Shown: positions 49,597-57,071 of the stretch, in pieces
How the letters are laid out: every line of letters begins with the position of its first letter
Numbering within the stretch: the first letter of the stretch is position 1
Assembly: GCA_020628855.1 (NCBI GenBank)
Contig: JAHDEL010000010.1
Coordinates: forward strand, 1-57,071
Length of the DNA stretch: 57,071 bases
Direction: 5' to 3'
Source of the DNA: Saprospiraceae bacterium
GTDB lineage: Bacteria; Bacteroidota; Bacteroidia; Chitinophagales; Saprospiraceae
Made by a program: the position numbers and the translations under genes
Notes under the pieces: generated by a model
Databases searched by the model: none
Seen by the model: only the letters and a program-made list of their open reading frames with translations
What the model was told of the DNA's origin: nothing

Positions 49597-52071
49597 ATGA
49601 AAATGCTGAGCATGAGAACAGTTGTTTCCTTTTTCTTATTCATTGCAATGTGGTCAAATACTTCAGCGCAATTTACCCTGTCAGGTACTGTGTCTGCTGA
49701 AGATAGATCGAGGTTAGAGTCCGCAACCATTTACTTCGTTAATACGGAAATTGCAAGTGTGACTGAATTTGATGGTACTTTTTTGATTGAGGATATACCT
49801 GCAGGAAAGTATCAAATGGAAGTATCTTATCTTGGATATGAAGATTATGTTGAAGAGATTACGATTGACCGAGATATGGATGTTACAATTGTATTAAATG
49901 GATCCTTTTATAATTTATCCGAAATAGAAGTAAAAGGAAGTAGGACTGAGGCAACAAAACCATTTACATACACTATAGTGGATAAGCCATACTTAGATGA
50001 ACGTAATAATGGTCAGGATGTTCCTTTTCTTCTTGGAGGTCTGACTAATGTCATTACTACATCAGATGCAGGAGCAGGAATAGGGTATACCAGTATGAGG
50101 CTTCGGGGTAGTGACCAGTCAAGAATTAATGTGACGATAAACGGTGTGCCATTGAATGATGCAGAATCCCAATCTGTGTTTTGGGTCGACCTCCCTGACT
50201 TTGCTAATTCAGTTGAAGATATCCAAGTCCAGCGTGGTGTCGGGACATCTACAAATGGACCTGGTGCTTTTGGAGGAACAGTTGCATTGAATACACACAC
50301 AATTCATGGCGATGCCTATGCTGATTTCTCAGGGACATTGGGTTCGTTTAATACAAACAAAGTGAGTCTAAAACTGGGAACTGGAATATTGAATGATAGA
50401 TTCACCATTGATGCTAGATATAGTTTGATTAACTCAGATGGCTATATTGATAGATCAAATAGCAAATTGAACTCATGGATGATTTCTCCTGCTATGTTTT
50501 GGGAAGATGCTATGATAAGACTTGATATATTTTCAGGTCATGAAATAACAAATCAAGCATGGTATGGTGTGCCTCAGGCTAAAATTGAAAATGATCAAGA
50601 AGGACTGATAAACCATTATTTCAATAATTTAGGTTCAATCTATGAGACCCAAAGAGACTCTGTTAATCTCTTTGACTCCGATAGAAGGTACAACTATTAT
50701 ACCTATGAGAATCAAGTAGATGACTATCAGCAAGATCATATACAGGCGCACTTTTATAAAACTTTCTCAGAACGATTGAATAGCAGATTGACAGCCTTTT
50801 ATACTCATGGTTTTGGATTTTTTGAAGAATATAAGAACAATGAGTTTCTTCCTCATTATGGTATTGAAGGCTATCTAGTAAATGGTGATACCATTCGGTA
50901 CAACGACATCGTCAGAAGAAGGGGGCTTGATAATAATCTTTTAGGTTTTTTCACAAATAATGAAGCGAATTTATCGGAGAAATACAAACTGGAATTTGGT
51001 GGTGGTATCAGTAGATATAAGGGCGAGCATCAAGGATTACTCATCAATATTGTGGATGTGCAGATTCCAACCATTGGAGTCCCATATTACTTTAACGAAG
51101 GCATTAAGCTTGACTATAACCTCTATGCTAAGAACAATGTTAAGTTGTCTGATCACTTCTTTGGAATGGCAGACTTGCAAATTAGGGGAGTAGATTACAG
51201 TATACTTGGAAGTGATAATGATGGATTACAGATTGATGAAGAGCACCAATACTTTTTCTTTAATCCTAAAGCAGGTGTCACTTATCTCAAAGATAGTATT
51301 CGGAGCTACATTTCCTTAGCAGTAGGAGGTAGAGAACCAGATAGGAATGATATCATCAACTCAATTGGCATTACAGATGTTAGACCAGAGCGATTGTATA
51401 ATCTTGAACTTGGTGTTGAGCCTACTTTTAAACATATAGCATTGAAGGCTAACCTTTATTATATGTATTATATCGACCAATTAGTTCTGACAGGAGAACT
51501 CAATGATGTAGGATCTAACTTGAGGACAAATGTTGATAGAAGTTATCGAGCAGGTATTGAATTAGAAGCTAATACTGCATTAACATCTTGGTTGAATCTG
51601 CATGCAAATGCCTCTTTTTCTAGGAATAGGATTGAAGAATTTAATGAAGTTCTTTATAACTATAAAGAGAATGATCCTACTGAAATCATTGTCAATACAT
51701 ATAACGATACTGATATTGCATTCAGCCCACAATTCGTTGGAGGTGGAGAACTCCGAGCAAAACTACCTAAGGATATTTTTCTCAATTTTGGAGCAAAGTA
51801 TGTGAGCACGCAACAACTTGATAATACCGGAAATCCAGATAGGATCATTCCTTCTTATTTTGTTTCAAACCTTTCAGCATTTTACAGGCCTCAGGTCCAA
51901 GCCTTGAAAAGATTGGAAGTAGGGTTGCATGTTAATAACCTCTTTAATACGTTGTATTCGGCTAACGGTTATACTTACTCTTATGGTTATGAAGGATTTT
52001 TTGTAACAGAAAATTTTTACTACCCACAAGCTACCAGATATTTTATGCTTACGGCTAATGTTAGGATTTAG
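49597..52071 (+). CDS. TonB-dependent receptor under TPP riboswitch (predicted thiamine uptake)
   Basis: 824 residues. Signal peptide to about residue 25 (FFLFIAMWSNTSAQ), a carboxypeptidase-like beta domain (LSGTVSAEDRSRLESATIYF, then SYLGYEDYVEE), a TonB plug (VPFLLGGLTNVITTSD, SMRLRGSDQSRINVTINGVPLND, VQRGVGTSTNGPGAFGGTVAL) and a 22-strand barrel ending in TANVRI. The TPP riboswitch directly upstream predicts import of thiamine or a precursor; TPP-controlled TonB receptors have been predicted in Bacteroidota before (Omr1-type). No thiamine gene is adjacent. The cysteine-cluster gene follows after 1 bp. Confidence 0.93.
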   Translation: MKMLSMRTVVSFFLFIAMWSNTSAQFTLSGTVSAEDRSRLESATIYFVNTEIASVTEFDGTFLIEDIPAGKYQMEVSYLGYEDYVEEITIDRDMDVTIVLNGSFYNLSEIEVKGSRTEATKPFTYTIVDKPYLDERNNGQDVPFLLGGLTNVITTSDAGAGIGYTSMRLRGSDQSRINVTINGVPLNDAESQSVFWVDLPDFANSVEDIQVQRGVGTSTNGPGAFGGTVALNTHTIHGDAYADFSGTLGSFNTNKVSLKLGTGILNDRFTIDARYSLINSDGYIDRSNSKLNSWMISPAMFWEDAMIRLDIFSGHEITNQAWYGVPQAKIENDQEGLINHYFNNLGSIYETQRDSVNLFDSDRRYNYYTYENQVDDYQQDHIQAHFYKTFSERLNSRLTAFYTHGFGFFEEYKNNEFLPHYGIEGYLVNGDTIRYNDIVRRRGLDNNLLGFFTNNEANLSEKYKLEFGGGISRYKGEHQGLLINIVDVQIPTIGVPYYFNEGIKLDYNLYAKNNVKLSDHFFGMADLQIRGVDYSILGSDNDGLQIDEEHQYFFFNPKAGVTYLKDSIRSYISLAVGGREPDRNDIINSIGITDVRPERLYNLELGVEPTFKHIALKANLYYMYYIDQLVLTGELNDVGSNLRTNVDRSYRAGIELEANTALTSWLNLHANASFSRNRIEEFNEVLYNYKENDPTEIIVNTYNDTDIAFSPQFVGGGELRAKLPKDIFLNFGAKYVSTQQLDNTGNPDRIIPSYFVSNLSAFYRPQVQALKRLEVGLHVNNLFNTLYSANGYTYSYGYEGFFVTENFYYPQATRYFMLTANVRI

Positions 52072-52072
52072 C

Positions 52073-52564
52073 ATGAGCTTGATTGAACAATGGAGAGAGG
52101 ACACTGATAAGTCCATGTTGAAGAACTTCTTAAGTGAATTAAAAACTGAAGAAATAAATCAAAGCAATCTTGATCGTATTGTCCATGACATCAGTAAGCA
52201 GGTGACTGAGAAAATTGATTGTCTAGAATGCGCTAATTGCTGTAAAACCTCCGTGACTACTTTTGAGAATAGTGATATCAGCAAGGCATCGAAATACTTA
52301 GGTGTTTCCAAAAAAGCATTTATCAGGAAGTATTTGATACTAGACCCACAAAATGACACATTCATCACTATGAATACTCCGTGCCCTATGCTCAATGAAG
52401 ACAATACATGTAAGATCTATTCGGTGAGGCCAAAAGTATGTGATAGTTACCCACATACTTCAAGATCAATGTTTAAGAACAGGATTCATGCTCATATTGA
52501 AAATACAGAAATGTGTCCTATTACTTATCATGTTGTCAAAGCACTTAGAGACGTACAAAACTGA
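52073..52564 (+). CDS. YkgJ-type cysteine-cluster protein
   Basis: 163 residues from the ATG at 52073 (MSLIEQWREDTDKS), which directly follows the receptor stop. The metal-binding Cys are arranged as in the CxxCxxCC / YkgJ family: CLECANCCKT (residues about 50-59), then PCPMLNEDNTCKIYSVRPKVCDSYP and a final Cys in EMCPITY. The family probably binds an iron-sulfur cluster or zinc and its role is poorly known. Co-translated with the TPP-controlled receptor, but the pairing may be incidental. Confidence 0.85.
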   Translation: MSLIEQWREDTDKSMLKNFLSELKTEEINQSNLDRIVHDISKQVTEKIDCLECANCCKTSVTTFENSDISKASKYLGVSKKAFIRKYLILDPQNDTFITMNTPCPMLNEDNTCKIYSVRPKVCDSYPHTSRSMFKNRIHAHIENTEMCPITYHVVKALRDVQN

Positions 52565-52629
52565 AAGTAAATATTCTGGGTGTCAGAAGAACGTTTTGGT
52601 ATTACCTTTGTTGCTGAAATAAAGTTCTT

Positions 52630-55600
52630 ATGATTGTAAAACCTCCTTATACTGCGAAGAATAAGATTAGAATCCTCACTGCTGGGTCATTATTTGATGG
52701 TCACGATGCTGCTATTAATATCATGCGGCGCATTATACAAAAGACGGGTGCTGAAGTAATACATTTAGGTCATAATAGACCTGTTCATGAAATAGTGAAT
52801 GCGGCAATTCAAGAAGATGTTCAAGGTATAGCAATTACCTCCTATCAAGGAGGACACAATGAGTTTTTCAAATACATTCATGACTTGTTGGAAGAAAAAG
52901 GAGCCGGTCACATCAAAATATTTGGAGGAGGAGGAGGTACAATACTTCCATCGGAAATAGATGCATTACATGCTTATGGAATAGATCGTATTTATTCGCC
53001 TGATGATGGCAGGTCTATGGGTTTGCAAGGAATGATTAATGACCTGTTAGAGCAATGTGATTTTGCAGTAGGTAACAACCTCAATGGTCAATTAGAAAAG
53101 AGTGAATCAGGCGACATGATGTCCTTGGCTAGATTAATCACTGCTGCAGAGAACTATCCAAGCGATAGCAAATCTTGGTTAGATATACTTGAAAAAGAGA
53201 GTAAAGATTCTGATATTAAAGTACTTGGGATTACAGGGACAGGAGGAGCTGGGAAGTCCAGTTTAGTAGATGAACTTGTATTGAGATATTTATCAGTTTT
53301 TCCTCAGAATAAACTTGGAATAATAAGCGTCGACCCAAGTAAGAGAAAGACAGGAGGAGCTTTGTTAGGAGACAGAATTAGGATGAATGCAATTGCGAAT
53401 GACAGAGTATTTATGAGGTCATTAGCAACTCGACAATATAATCTTGCTCTAAGCAAAAATATTGATAGCACCATAGCTATCATGAAGCACAGTGGATTTG
53501 ATTTGATCATCCTTGAGACATCCGGTATAGGACAATCCGATAGTGAGATTGTCGACCATGCGGATTTTTCAGTATACGTCATGACTCCAGAATTTGGTGC
53601 TGCCTCTCAGCTTGAGAAAATAGACATGCTCGATTTTGCAGATATGGTTGTCATTAACAAGTTCGACAAAAGAGGTGCACTGGACGCTTTGCGAGATGTC
53701 AAAAAGCAATATCAAAGAAACCATAATCTATGGGATAGCACAGTAGATGAAATGCCCGTATTTGCTACAATTGCATCGCAATTTAATGATCCAGGTGTCA
53801 ATGCGTTATTCAATCAGTTATTGAAACAAATGGGGATTGCCAATGATACCATCTTAGAAGTGGAAGGAGAAAGCGAAAAGCAATTTATTATTCCGCCTGC
53901 GAGAGTCAGATACTTGTCTGAAATTACTGAGACAATCCGTCAATATGACGCTGAGGTAAATGCTCAAAGTAAAATAGCAACCAATCTCTACTCTTTAGAA
54001 AATGTAAAAAGTGCTTATCCCGACCTTGATCTGGATATGAAAATCCAAGAATCAAAACAAGCCTTGAATCCTGACAACCTTACCTTACTTGAAGAATGGC
54101 CAGAAAAGTCTAAAGCCTATAAGGATGCTGTGTTTTCTTATACAGTAAGAGATAGGGTTTTTGAAGTCGATAACTTTACAGTCAGTCTCAGTAAGAACAA
54201 GATTCCAAAAATCTCCTTGCCTAGATATAAGGATTATGGAGATCTACTCATCTGGCTTAAGCAAGAAAATGTGCCAGGTTCATTTCCATACACATCAGGA
54301 GTCTTTCCATTCAAACGTAAAGGCGAAGATCCTACTCGAATGTTTGCTGGAGAAGGCGGTCCAGAAAGAACGAATAAGCGGTTTCACTATTTATCCTTAG
54401 GGATGCCTGCAAAACGCCTGTCAACAGCCTTCGATTCGGTGACACTGTACGGTGAAGATCCCGATCATCGACCGGATATCTATGGTAAGGTGGGTAATAG
54501 TGGTGTGAATATTAGCACGCTGAATGATGCAAAGAAGTTATACTCAGGTTTTGATCTGTGCAACCCTAAGACATCAGTATCAATGACTATTAATGGTCCT
54601 GCAGCGACCATATGCGCATTCTTTATGAACGCTGCCATTGATCAGCAATGTGAGATGTATATCAAAGACAATGGTCTTGAGCATCTTGTGGAAGCGAAGT
54701 TCAAAGAACTTTATGATGACAAAGGCTTGAAAAGACCTCAGTATGATGGTGAGCTCCCAGAAGGAAACAATGGTCTAGGCCTGATGCTTTTGGGACTTAC
54801 TGGAGACATGATCTTAAAGTCTGAGCAATACAACCAATTGAAGGCCAAGGCTCTGAATGCAGTAAGAGGTACTGTTCAAGCTGACATCTTAAAAGAAGAT
54901 CAAGCTCAAAATACTTGCATCTTCTCGACAGAATTTAGTTTGAAGCTCATGGGAGATGTTCAACAGTATTTCATTGACCATAAAGTGAGGAATTTTTATT
55001 CAGTTTCGATATCTGGCTACCATATCGCTGAAGCTGGAGCTAATCCTATAACGCAGCTAGCATTTACTCTTTCGAATGGATTCACCTTTGTAGAATACTA
55101 TCTGTCTAGAGGAATGGATATCAATGCATTTGCTCCAAATCTTTCCTTTTTCTTTAGTAATGGAGTAGACCCCGAGTATGCCGTCATTGGAAGAGTAGCG
55201 AGAAGAATTTGGGCTAAGGCAATGAAGTATAAATACAACGCCAATGAACGATCTCAAAAACTTAAATATCATATCCAGACTTCTGGTAGGTCATTACATG
55301 CTCAAGAAATTGACTTTAATGATATTAGAACAACATTGCAAGCACTCTATGCCATCTATGATAATTGTAACTCCCTACACACAAATGCCTATGACGAGGC
55401 TATCACAACCCCAACAGAAGAAAGTGTGAGGAGGGCAGTAGCCATCCAAATGATAATTAATCACGAACTCGGGTTGGCAAAGAATGAGAATCCTCTTCAA
55501 GGAGCATTTATTATCGAAGAGTTGACAGACCTTGTAGAAGAAGCAGTGTTGTTAGAGTTTGATCGGATTACAGAGAGAGGCGGTGTTTTGGGTGCAATGG

Positions 55601-55965
55601 AAACCATGTATCAAAGAAGCAAGATTCAAGAAGAGAGTCTGCATTACGAAACATTAAAGCATAGTGGAGAATACCCGATCATTGGTGTTAATACATTCCT
55701 TTCTTCAAAAGGTTCACCAACAATCATTCCTGAAGAAGTGATTCGAGCTACAGAAGAAGAGAAGCAATTACAAATCACAAATCTTGAGGGCTTACATCAA
55801 TTAAATGCAGAGAATTCAGGACCCACATTGTCAGAACTACAGCGATCAGCGCTTAATAATGAGAATGTCTTTGAGTCTTTAATGGATGCAGTGAAGACAT
55901 GTTCATTAGGACAAATCACAAATGCGTTATTTGAAGTAGGTGGTAAGTATCGAAGGAACATGTAG
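52630..55965 (+). CDS. icmF: Fused isobutyryl-CoA mutase IcmF
   Basis: 1111 residues. The N-terminal B12-binding domain (about 15-140) has [15 protein letters not shown] with the cobalt His, then [12 protein letters not shown] and GGGGGTILP. The MeaB-like GTPase chaperone (about 190-420) has P-loop [19 protein letters not shown] and VINKFDKRG. The mutase barrel (about 540-1090) has [25 protein letters not shown] and [15 protein letters not shown]. The FPFKR segment and the domain order are those of IcmF, which interconverts isobutyryl-CoA and n-butyryl-CoA (and related acyl-CoAs) using adenosylcobalamin, rather than ordinary methylmalonyl-CoA mutase. The thioesterase gene starts 3 bp after the stop. 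Confidence 0.93.
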   Translation: MIVKPPYTAKNKIRILTAGSLFDGHDAAINIMRRIIQKTGAEVIHLGHNRPVHEIVNAAIQEDVQGIAITSYQGGHNEFFKYIHDLLEEKGAGHIKIFGGGGGTILPSEIDALHAYGIDRIYSPDDGRSMGLQGMINDLLEQCDFAVGNNLNGQLEKSESGDMMSLARLITAAENYPSDSKSWLDILEKESKDSDIKVLGITGTGGAGKSSLVDELVLRYLSVFPQNKLGIISVDPSKRKTGGALLGDRIRMNAIANDRVFMRSLATRQYNLALSKNIDSTIAIMKHSGFDLIILETSGIGQSDSEIVDHADFSVYVMTPEFGAASQLEKIDMLDFADMVVINKFDKRGALDALRDVKKQYQRNHNLWDSTVDEMPVFATIASQFNDPGVNALFNQLLKQMGIANDTILEVEGESEKQFIIPPARVRYLSEITETIRQYDAEVNAQSKIATNLYSLENVKSAYPDLDLDMKIQESKQALNPDNLTLLEEWPEKSKAYKDAVFSYTVRDRVFEVDNFTVSLSKNKIPKISLPRYKDYGDLLIWLKQENVPGSFPYTSGVFPFKRKGEDPTRMFAGEGGPERTNKRFHYLSLGMPAKRLSTAFDSVTLYGEDPDHRPDIYGKVGNSGVNISTLNDAKKLYSGFDLCNPKTSVSMTINGPAATICAFFMNAAIDQQCEMYIKDNGLEHLVEAKFKELYDDKGLKRPQYDGELPEGNNGLGLMLLGLTGDMILKSEQYNQLKAKALNAVRGTVQADILKEDQAQNTCIFSTEFSLKLMGDVQQYFIDHKVRNFYSVSISGYHIAEAGANPITQLAFTLSNGFTFVEYYLSRGMDINAFAPNLSFFFSNGVDPEYAVIGRVARRIWAKAMKYKYNANERSQKLKYHIQTSGRSLHAQEIDFNDIRTTLQALYAIYDNCNSLHTNAYDEAITTPTEESVRRAVAIQMIINHELGLAKNENPLQGAFIIEELTDLVEEAVLLEFDRITERGGVLGAMETMYQRSKIQEESLHYETLKHSGEYPIIGVNTFLSSKGSPTIIPEEVIRATEEEKQLQITNLEGLHQLNAENSGPTLSELQRSALNNENVFESLMDAVKTCSLGQITNALFEVGGKYRRNM

Positions 55966-55968
55966 AAG

Positions 55969-56328
55969 ATGAAATATTACACAAGAAAATTAATTAAACC
56001 TGGAGATCTTAACGCTAATAACACGCTGTTTGGAGGTATGTTATTGAAGTGGATAGACGAAGAAGCCGGGATTTATGCAATGACCAAGATTAACTCGAAG
56101 AGAGTTGTAACCAAATATATTTCTGAGATTGATTTTGTGAGTTCAGCGAAGCAAGGAGACGTTATTGAAATAGGTCTTGAGTTTGACTACTTCGGTACAA
56201 CATCTATGACCTTTCGATGTGAGGTGCGAAATATTTTCACAAAGAAGATAATTATTAAAGTGGATAAGATAGTATTTGTAAATATCGGAGAAGATGGCAA
56301 GCCGCTAGCTCATGGTATGAAGCTCTAA
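55969..56328 (+). CDS. Hotdog-fold acyl-CoA thioesterase (YciA/BACH-like)
   Basis: 119 residues, single hotdog domain. The segment KPGDLNANNTLFGGMLLKWIDEEAGIYAM carries the catalytic Asn/Asp of the YciA/acyl-CoA hydrolase group, followed by VVTKYISEIDFVSSAKQGDVIEIG. It should hydrolyse acyl-CoA to free acid and CoA in the cytoplasm. It begins 3 bp after icmF and is almost surely co-translated, so it probably acts on or balances the short acyl-CoAs handled by the mutase. Its stop shares CTAA with the convergent response-regulator gene. Confidence 0.9.
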   Translation: MKYYTRKLIKPGDLNANNTLFGGMLLKWIDEEAGIYAMTKINSKRVVTKYISEIDFVSSAKQGDVIEIGLEFDYFGTTSMTFRCEVRNIFTKKIIIKVDKIVFVNIGEDGKPLAHGMKL

Positions 56329-56705
56329 TTCTTCAAGTTGGTTGCCAATTGGGTGAAATATTCAGAGTCTAAAAACTTCAGCTCATAGCCATCAACAAGC
56401 GGGTTGCTTTTGGCCTTTTCCATGTCACCAGGATTTTCAGAGTTTGTTACCATATAGATAGCTGGTTTAATTCTGTCACTAAATTGTTGTGCGTAGAACT
56501 CAAGAAAGTCCCATCCCGTATGAACAGGCATATTAATGTCGAGCAGGATCACGTCTGGCCATTGAGTTGAGCTACCCAATGCGCTAATCGCTTCTTCAAC
56601 AGATAAATAATTTTCGACAACAAGATCAGAAAGATCTGCTTCTTCTATCATCATAGAATGATAAACATGTGCAGCTCGATCATCGTCGATAAGATAAAGA
56701 ATCAT
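56325..56705 (-). CDS. Single-domain response regulator (CheY-like receiver)
   Basis: 126 residues, one receiver domain and no output domain. Acidic pocket YLIDDDRAAH, phospho-acceptor Asp in VILLDINMPVHTGWDFLEF, the switch Thr in YMVTNSENPGD and a Lys in GYELKFLDSE. The usual KP pair at the last site is replaced by KF. It should be phosphorylated by a histidine kinase elsewhere in the genome and act through protein-protein contact. No kinase is in the window. Confidence 0.9.
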   Translation of the reverse strand: MILYLIDDDRAAHVYHSMMIEEADLSDLVVENYLSVEEAISALGSSTQWPDVILLDINMPVHTGWDFLEFYAQQFSDRIKPAIYMVTNSENPGDMEKAKSNPLVDGYELKFLDSEYFTQLATNLKN

Positions 56706-56802
56706 ATTTGGGGTGTAGCTATGTACACAAAGATAGGACTATTCTACGCATGGTGGAAACAATCTGACTATTGACATTAGTTTTGTTTCTTTGAGTAGCA
56801 TT

Positions 56803-57071
56803 ATGCCAAAATTTAAATTCAAGGTTGACTACAATGGTCATGGTTTTGCAGGATGGCAAAAGCAAAATGATCAGCTTTCTATCCAAGGGACAATAGAAGA
56901 AATATTAGTGTCACTTTGTGGCCTTGAAGAGAATATAGTTGGATGTGGTCGCACTGATGCAGGAGTGCATGCTAAAGATTATATCTTTCATGCAGAACTA
57001 CCAAGAGTTCCAGATTCGTTTCGCTACAAAATGAATAGAATGCTACCTGAGAGCATTGTTGTAAAAGACCT
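56803..57071 (+). CDS. truA: tRNA pseudouridine synthase A, cut by the window edge
   Basis: The first 89 residues are visible and the frame is open at the right edge. MPKFKFKVDYNGHGFAGWQKQ and CGRTDAGVHAKDYIFHAEL are the TruA signature with the catalytic Asp in RTDAG. It converts uridines 38-40 of tRNA anticodon arms to pseudouridine. A TAGTTTTG box at 56778-56785 ends 17 nt before the ATG. Divergent from the response regulator. Confidence 0.93.
   Translation, partial: MPKFKFKVDYNGHGFAGWQKQNDQLSIQGTIEEILVSLCGLEENIVGCGRTDAGVHAKDYIFHAELPRVPDSFRYKMNRMLPESIVVKD

Noticed and set aside
1-57071. CRISPR array, prophage, IS element or restriction/defence island
   Set aside because: No regularly spaced repeats, transposase, integrase, phage structural or defence genes were seen on either strand.

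Overview
The window is a 57-kb chromosomal segment of a Bacteroidota bacterium, most likely a marine or aquatic member of the Saprospiria/Chitinophagia side of the phylum. This rests on gene content and signals, not on a search. The evidence is: C-terminal type IX secretion sorting domains on three exported proteins (positions 1-1087, 1149-4673, 10151-11803); two TonB-dependent receptors with N-terminal carboxypeptidase-like plug extensions, one paired with a DUF4249 lipoprotein; families typical of the phylum (DUF2795, DUF1573, DUF4412-like, YwqK-type lipoprotein); and repeated copies of the Bacteroidota -7 promoter box TAnnTTTG just upstream of start codons. Base composition is AT-rich throughout, with no obvious compositional island by eye. 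There is no CRISPR array, rRNA operon, prophage or IS transposase. Genes are tightly packed and no gap without a gene exceeds about 225 bp.

Layout. 1-4673: two adjacent large secreted or adhesin-like proteins (the first cut by the window edge). 4657-16591: housekeeping genes (cmk, DUF2795, an FtsE-type ATPase with no ordinary start codon, ndk, a DHH phosphoesterase, an FKBP lipoprotein, prfB with its programmed frameshift, a secreted EEP-family nuclease/phosphatase, a PolX-like protein, a DUF1573 lipoprotein, a UbiA-type prenyltransferase, rdgB, xseB). 16694-20051: a TonB receptor/DUF4249 pair lying between xseB and xseA. 20048-22700: xseA and a cytochrome c / SCO / lipoprotein operon. 22778-27663: cryptochrome-DASH, LptF/G permease, CYTH protein, DEDDh exonuclease, DUF4412-like protein. 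27739-32503: a SAM-I riboswitch followed by metH and metF. 32505-34892: a TolB/TPR membrane protein and a small lipoprotein.

34904-35309 holds tRNA-Arg(TCT) with its terminator and a small GIY-YIG nuclease gene. That gene sits between two identical 24-bp copies of the 5' end of the tRNA, which looks like a mini-element that inserted into the tRNA gene and rebuilt it.

35458-43726 is the most interesting block, a probable neutral-lipid (triacylglycerol/wax ester) storage locus. It encodes an unknown coiled-coil protein and a BTAD/SARP-like regulator; a phasin-like protein with a lysine-rich, AT-hook-like tail; a second small phasin-like protein; an alpha/beta hydrolase; a wax ester synthase/DGAT fused to an SCP2 lipid-binding domain; and, converging on it, a 1082-residue protein joining a PlsB-type GPAT, a HAD phosphatase and a PlsC-type acyltransferase. 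Read together, these could carry glycerol-3-phosphate through lysophosphatidate, phosphatidate and diacylglycerol to storage lipid, coat the droplet, tether it to DNA and mobilise it.

43828-57071: an M15-type peptidase with an EF-hand-like loop, rimO, an outer-membrane barrel protein, a cystathionine beta-synthase-like PLP enzyme, a LysM protein, kdsB, a TPP riboswitch controlling a TonB receptor (predicted thiamine uptake) with a cysteine-cluster protein, fused isobutyryl-CoA mutase (IcmF) with a hotdog thioesterase, a single-domain response regulator, and the 5' end of truA at the right edge. MetH and IcmF both need cobalamin, and no cobalamin synthesis genes are in view.
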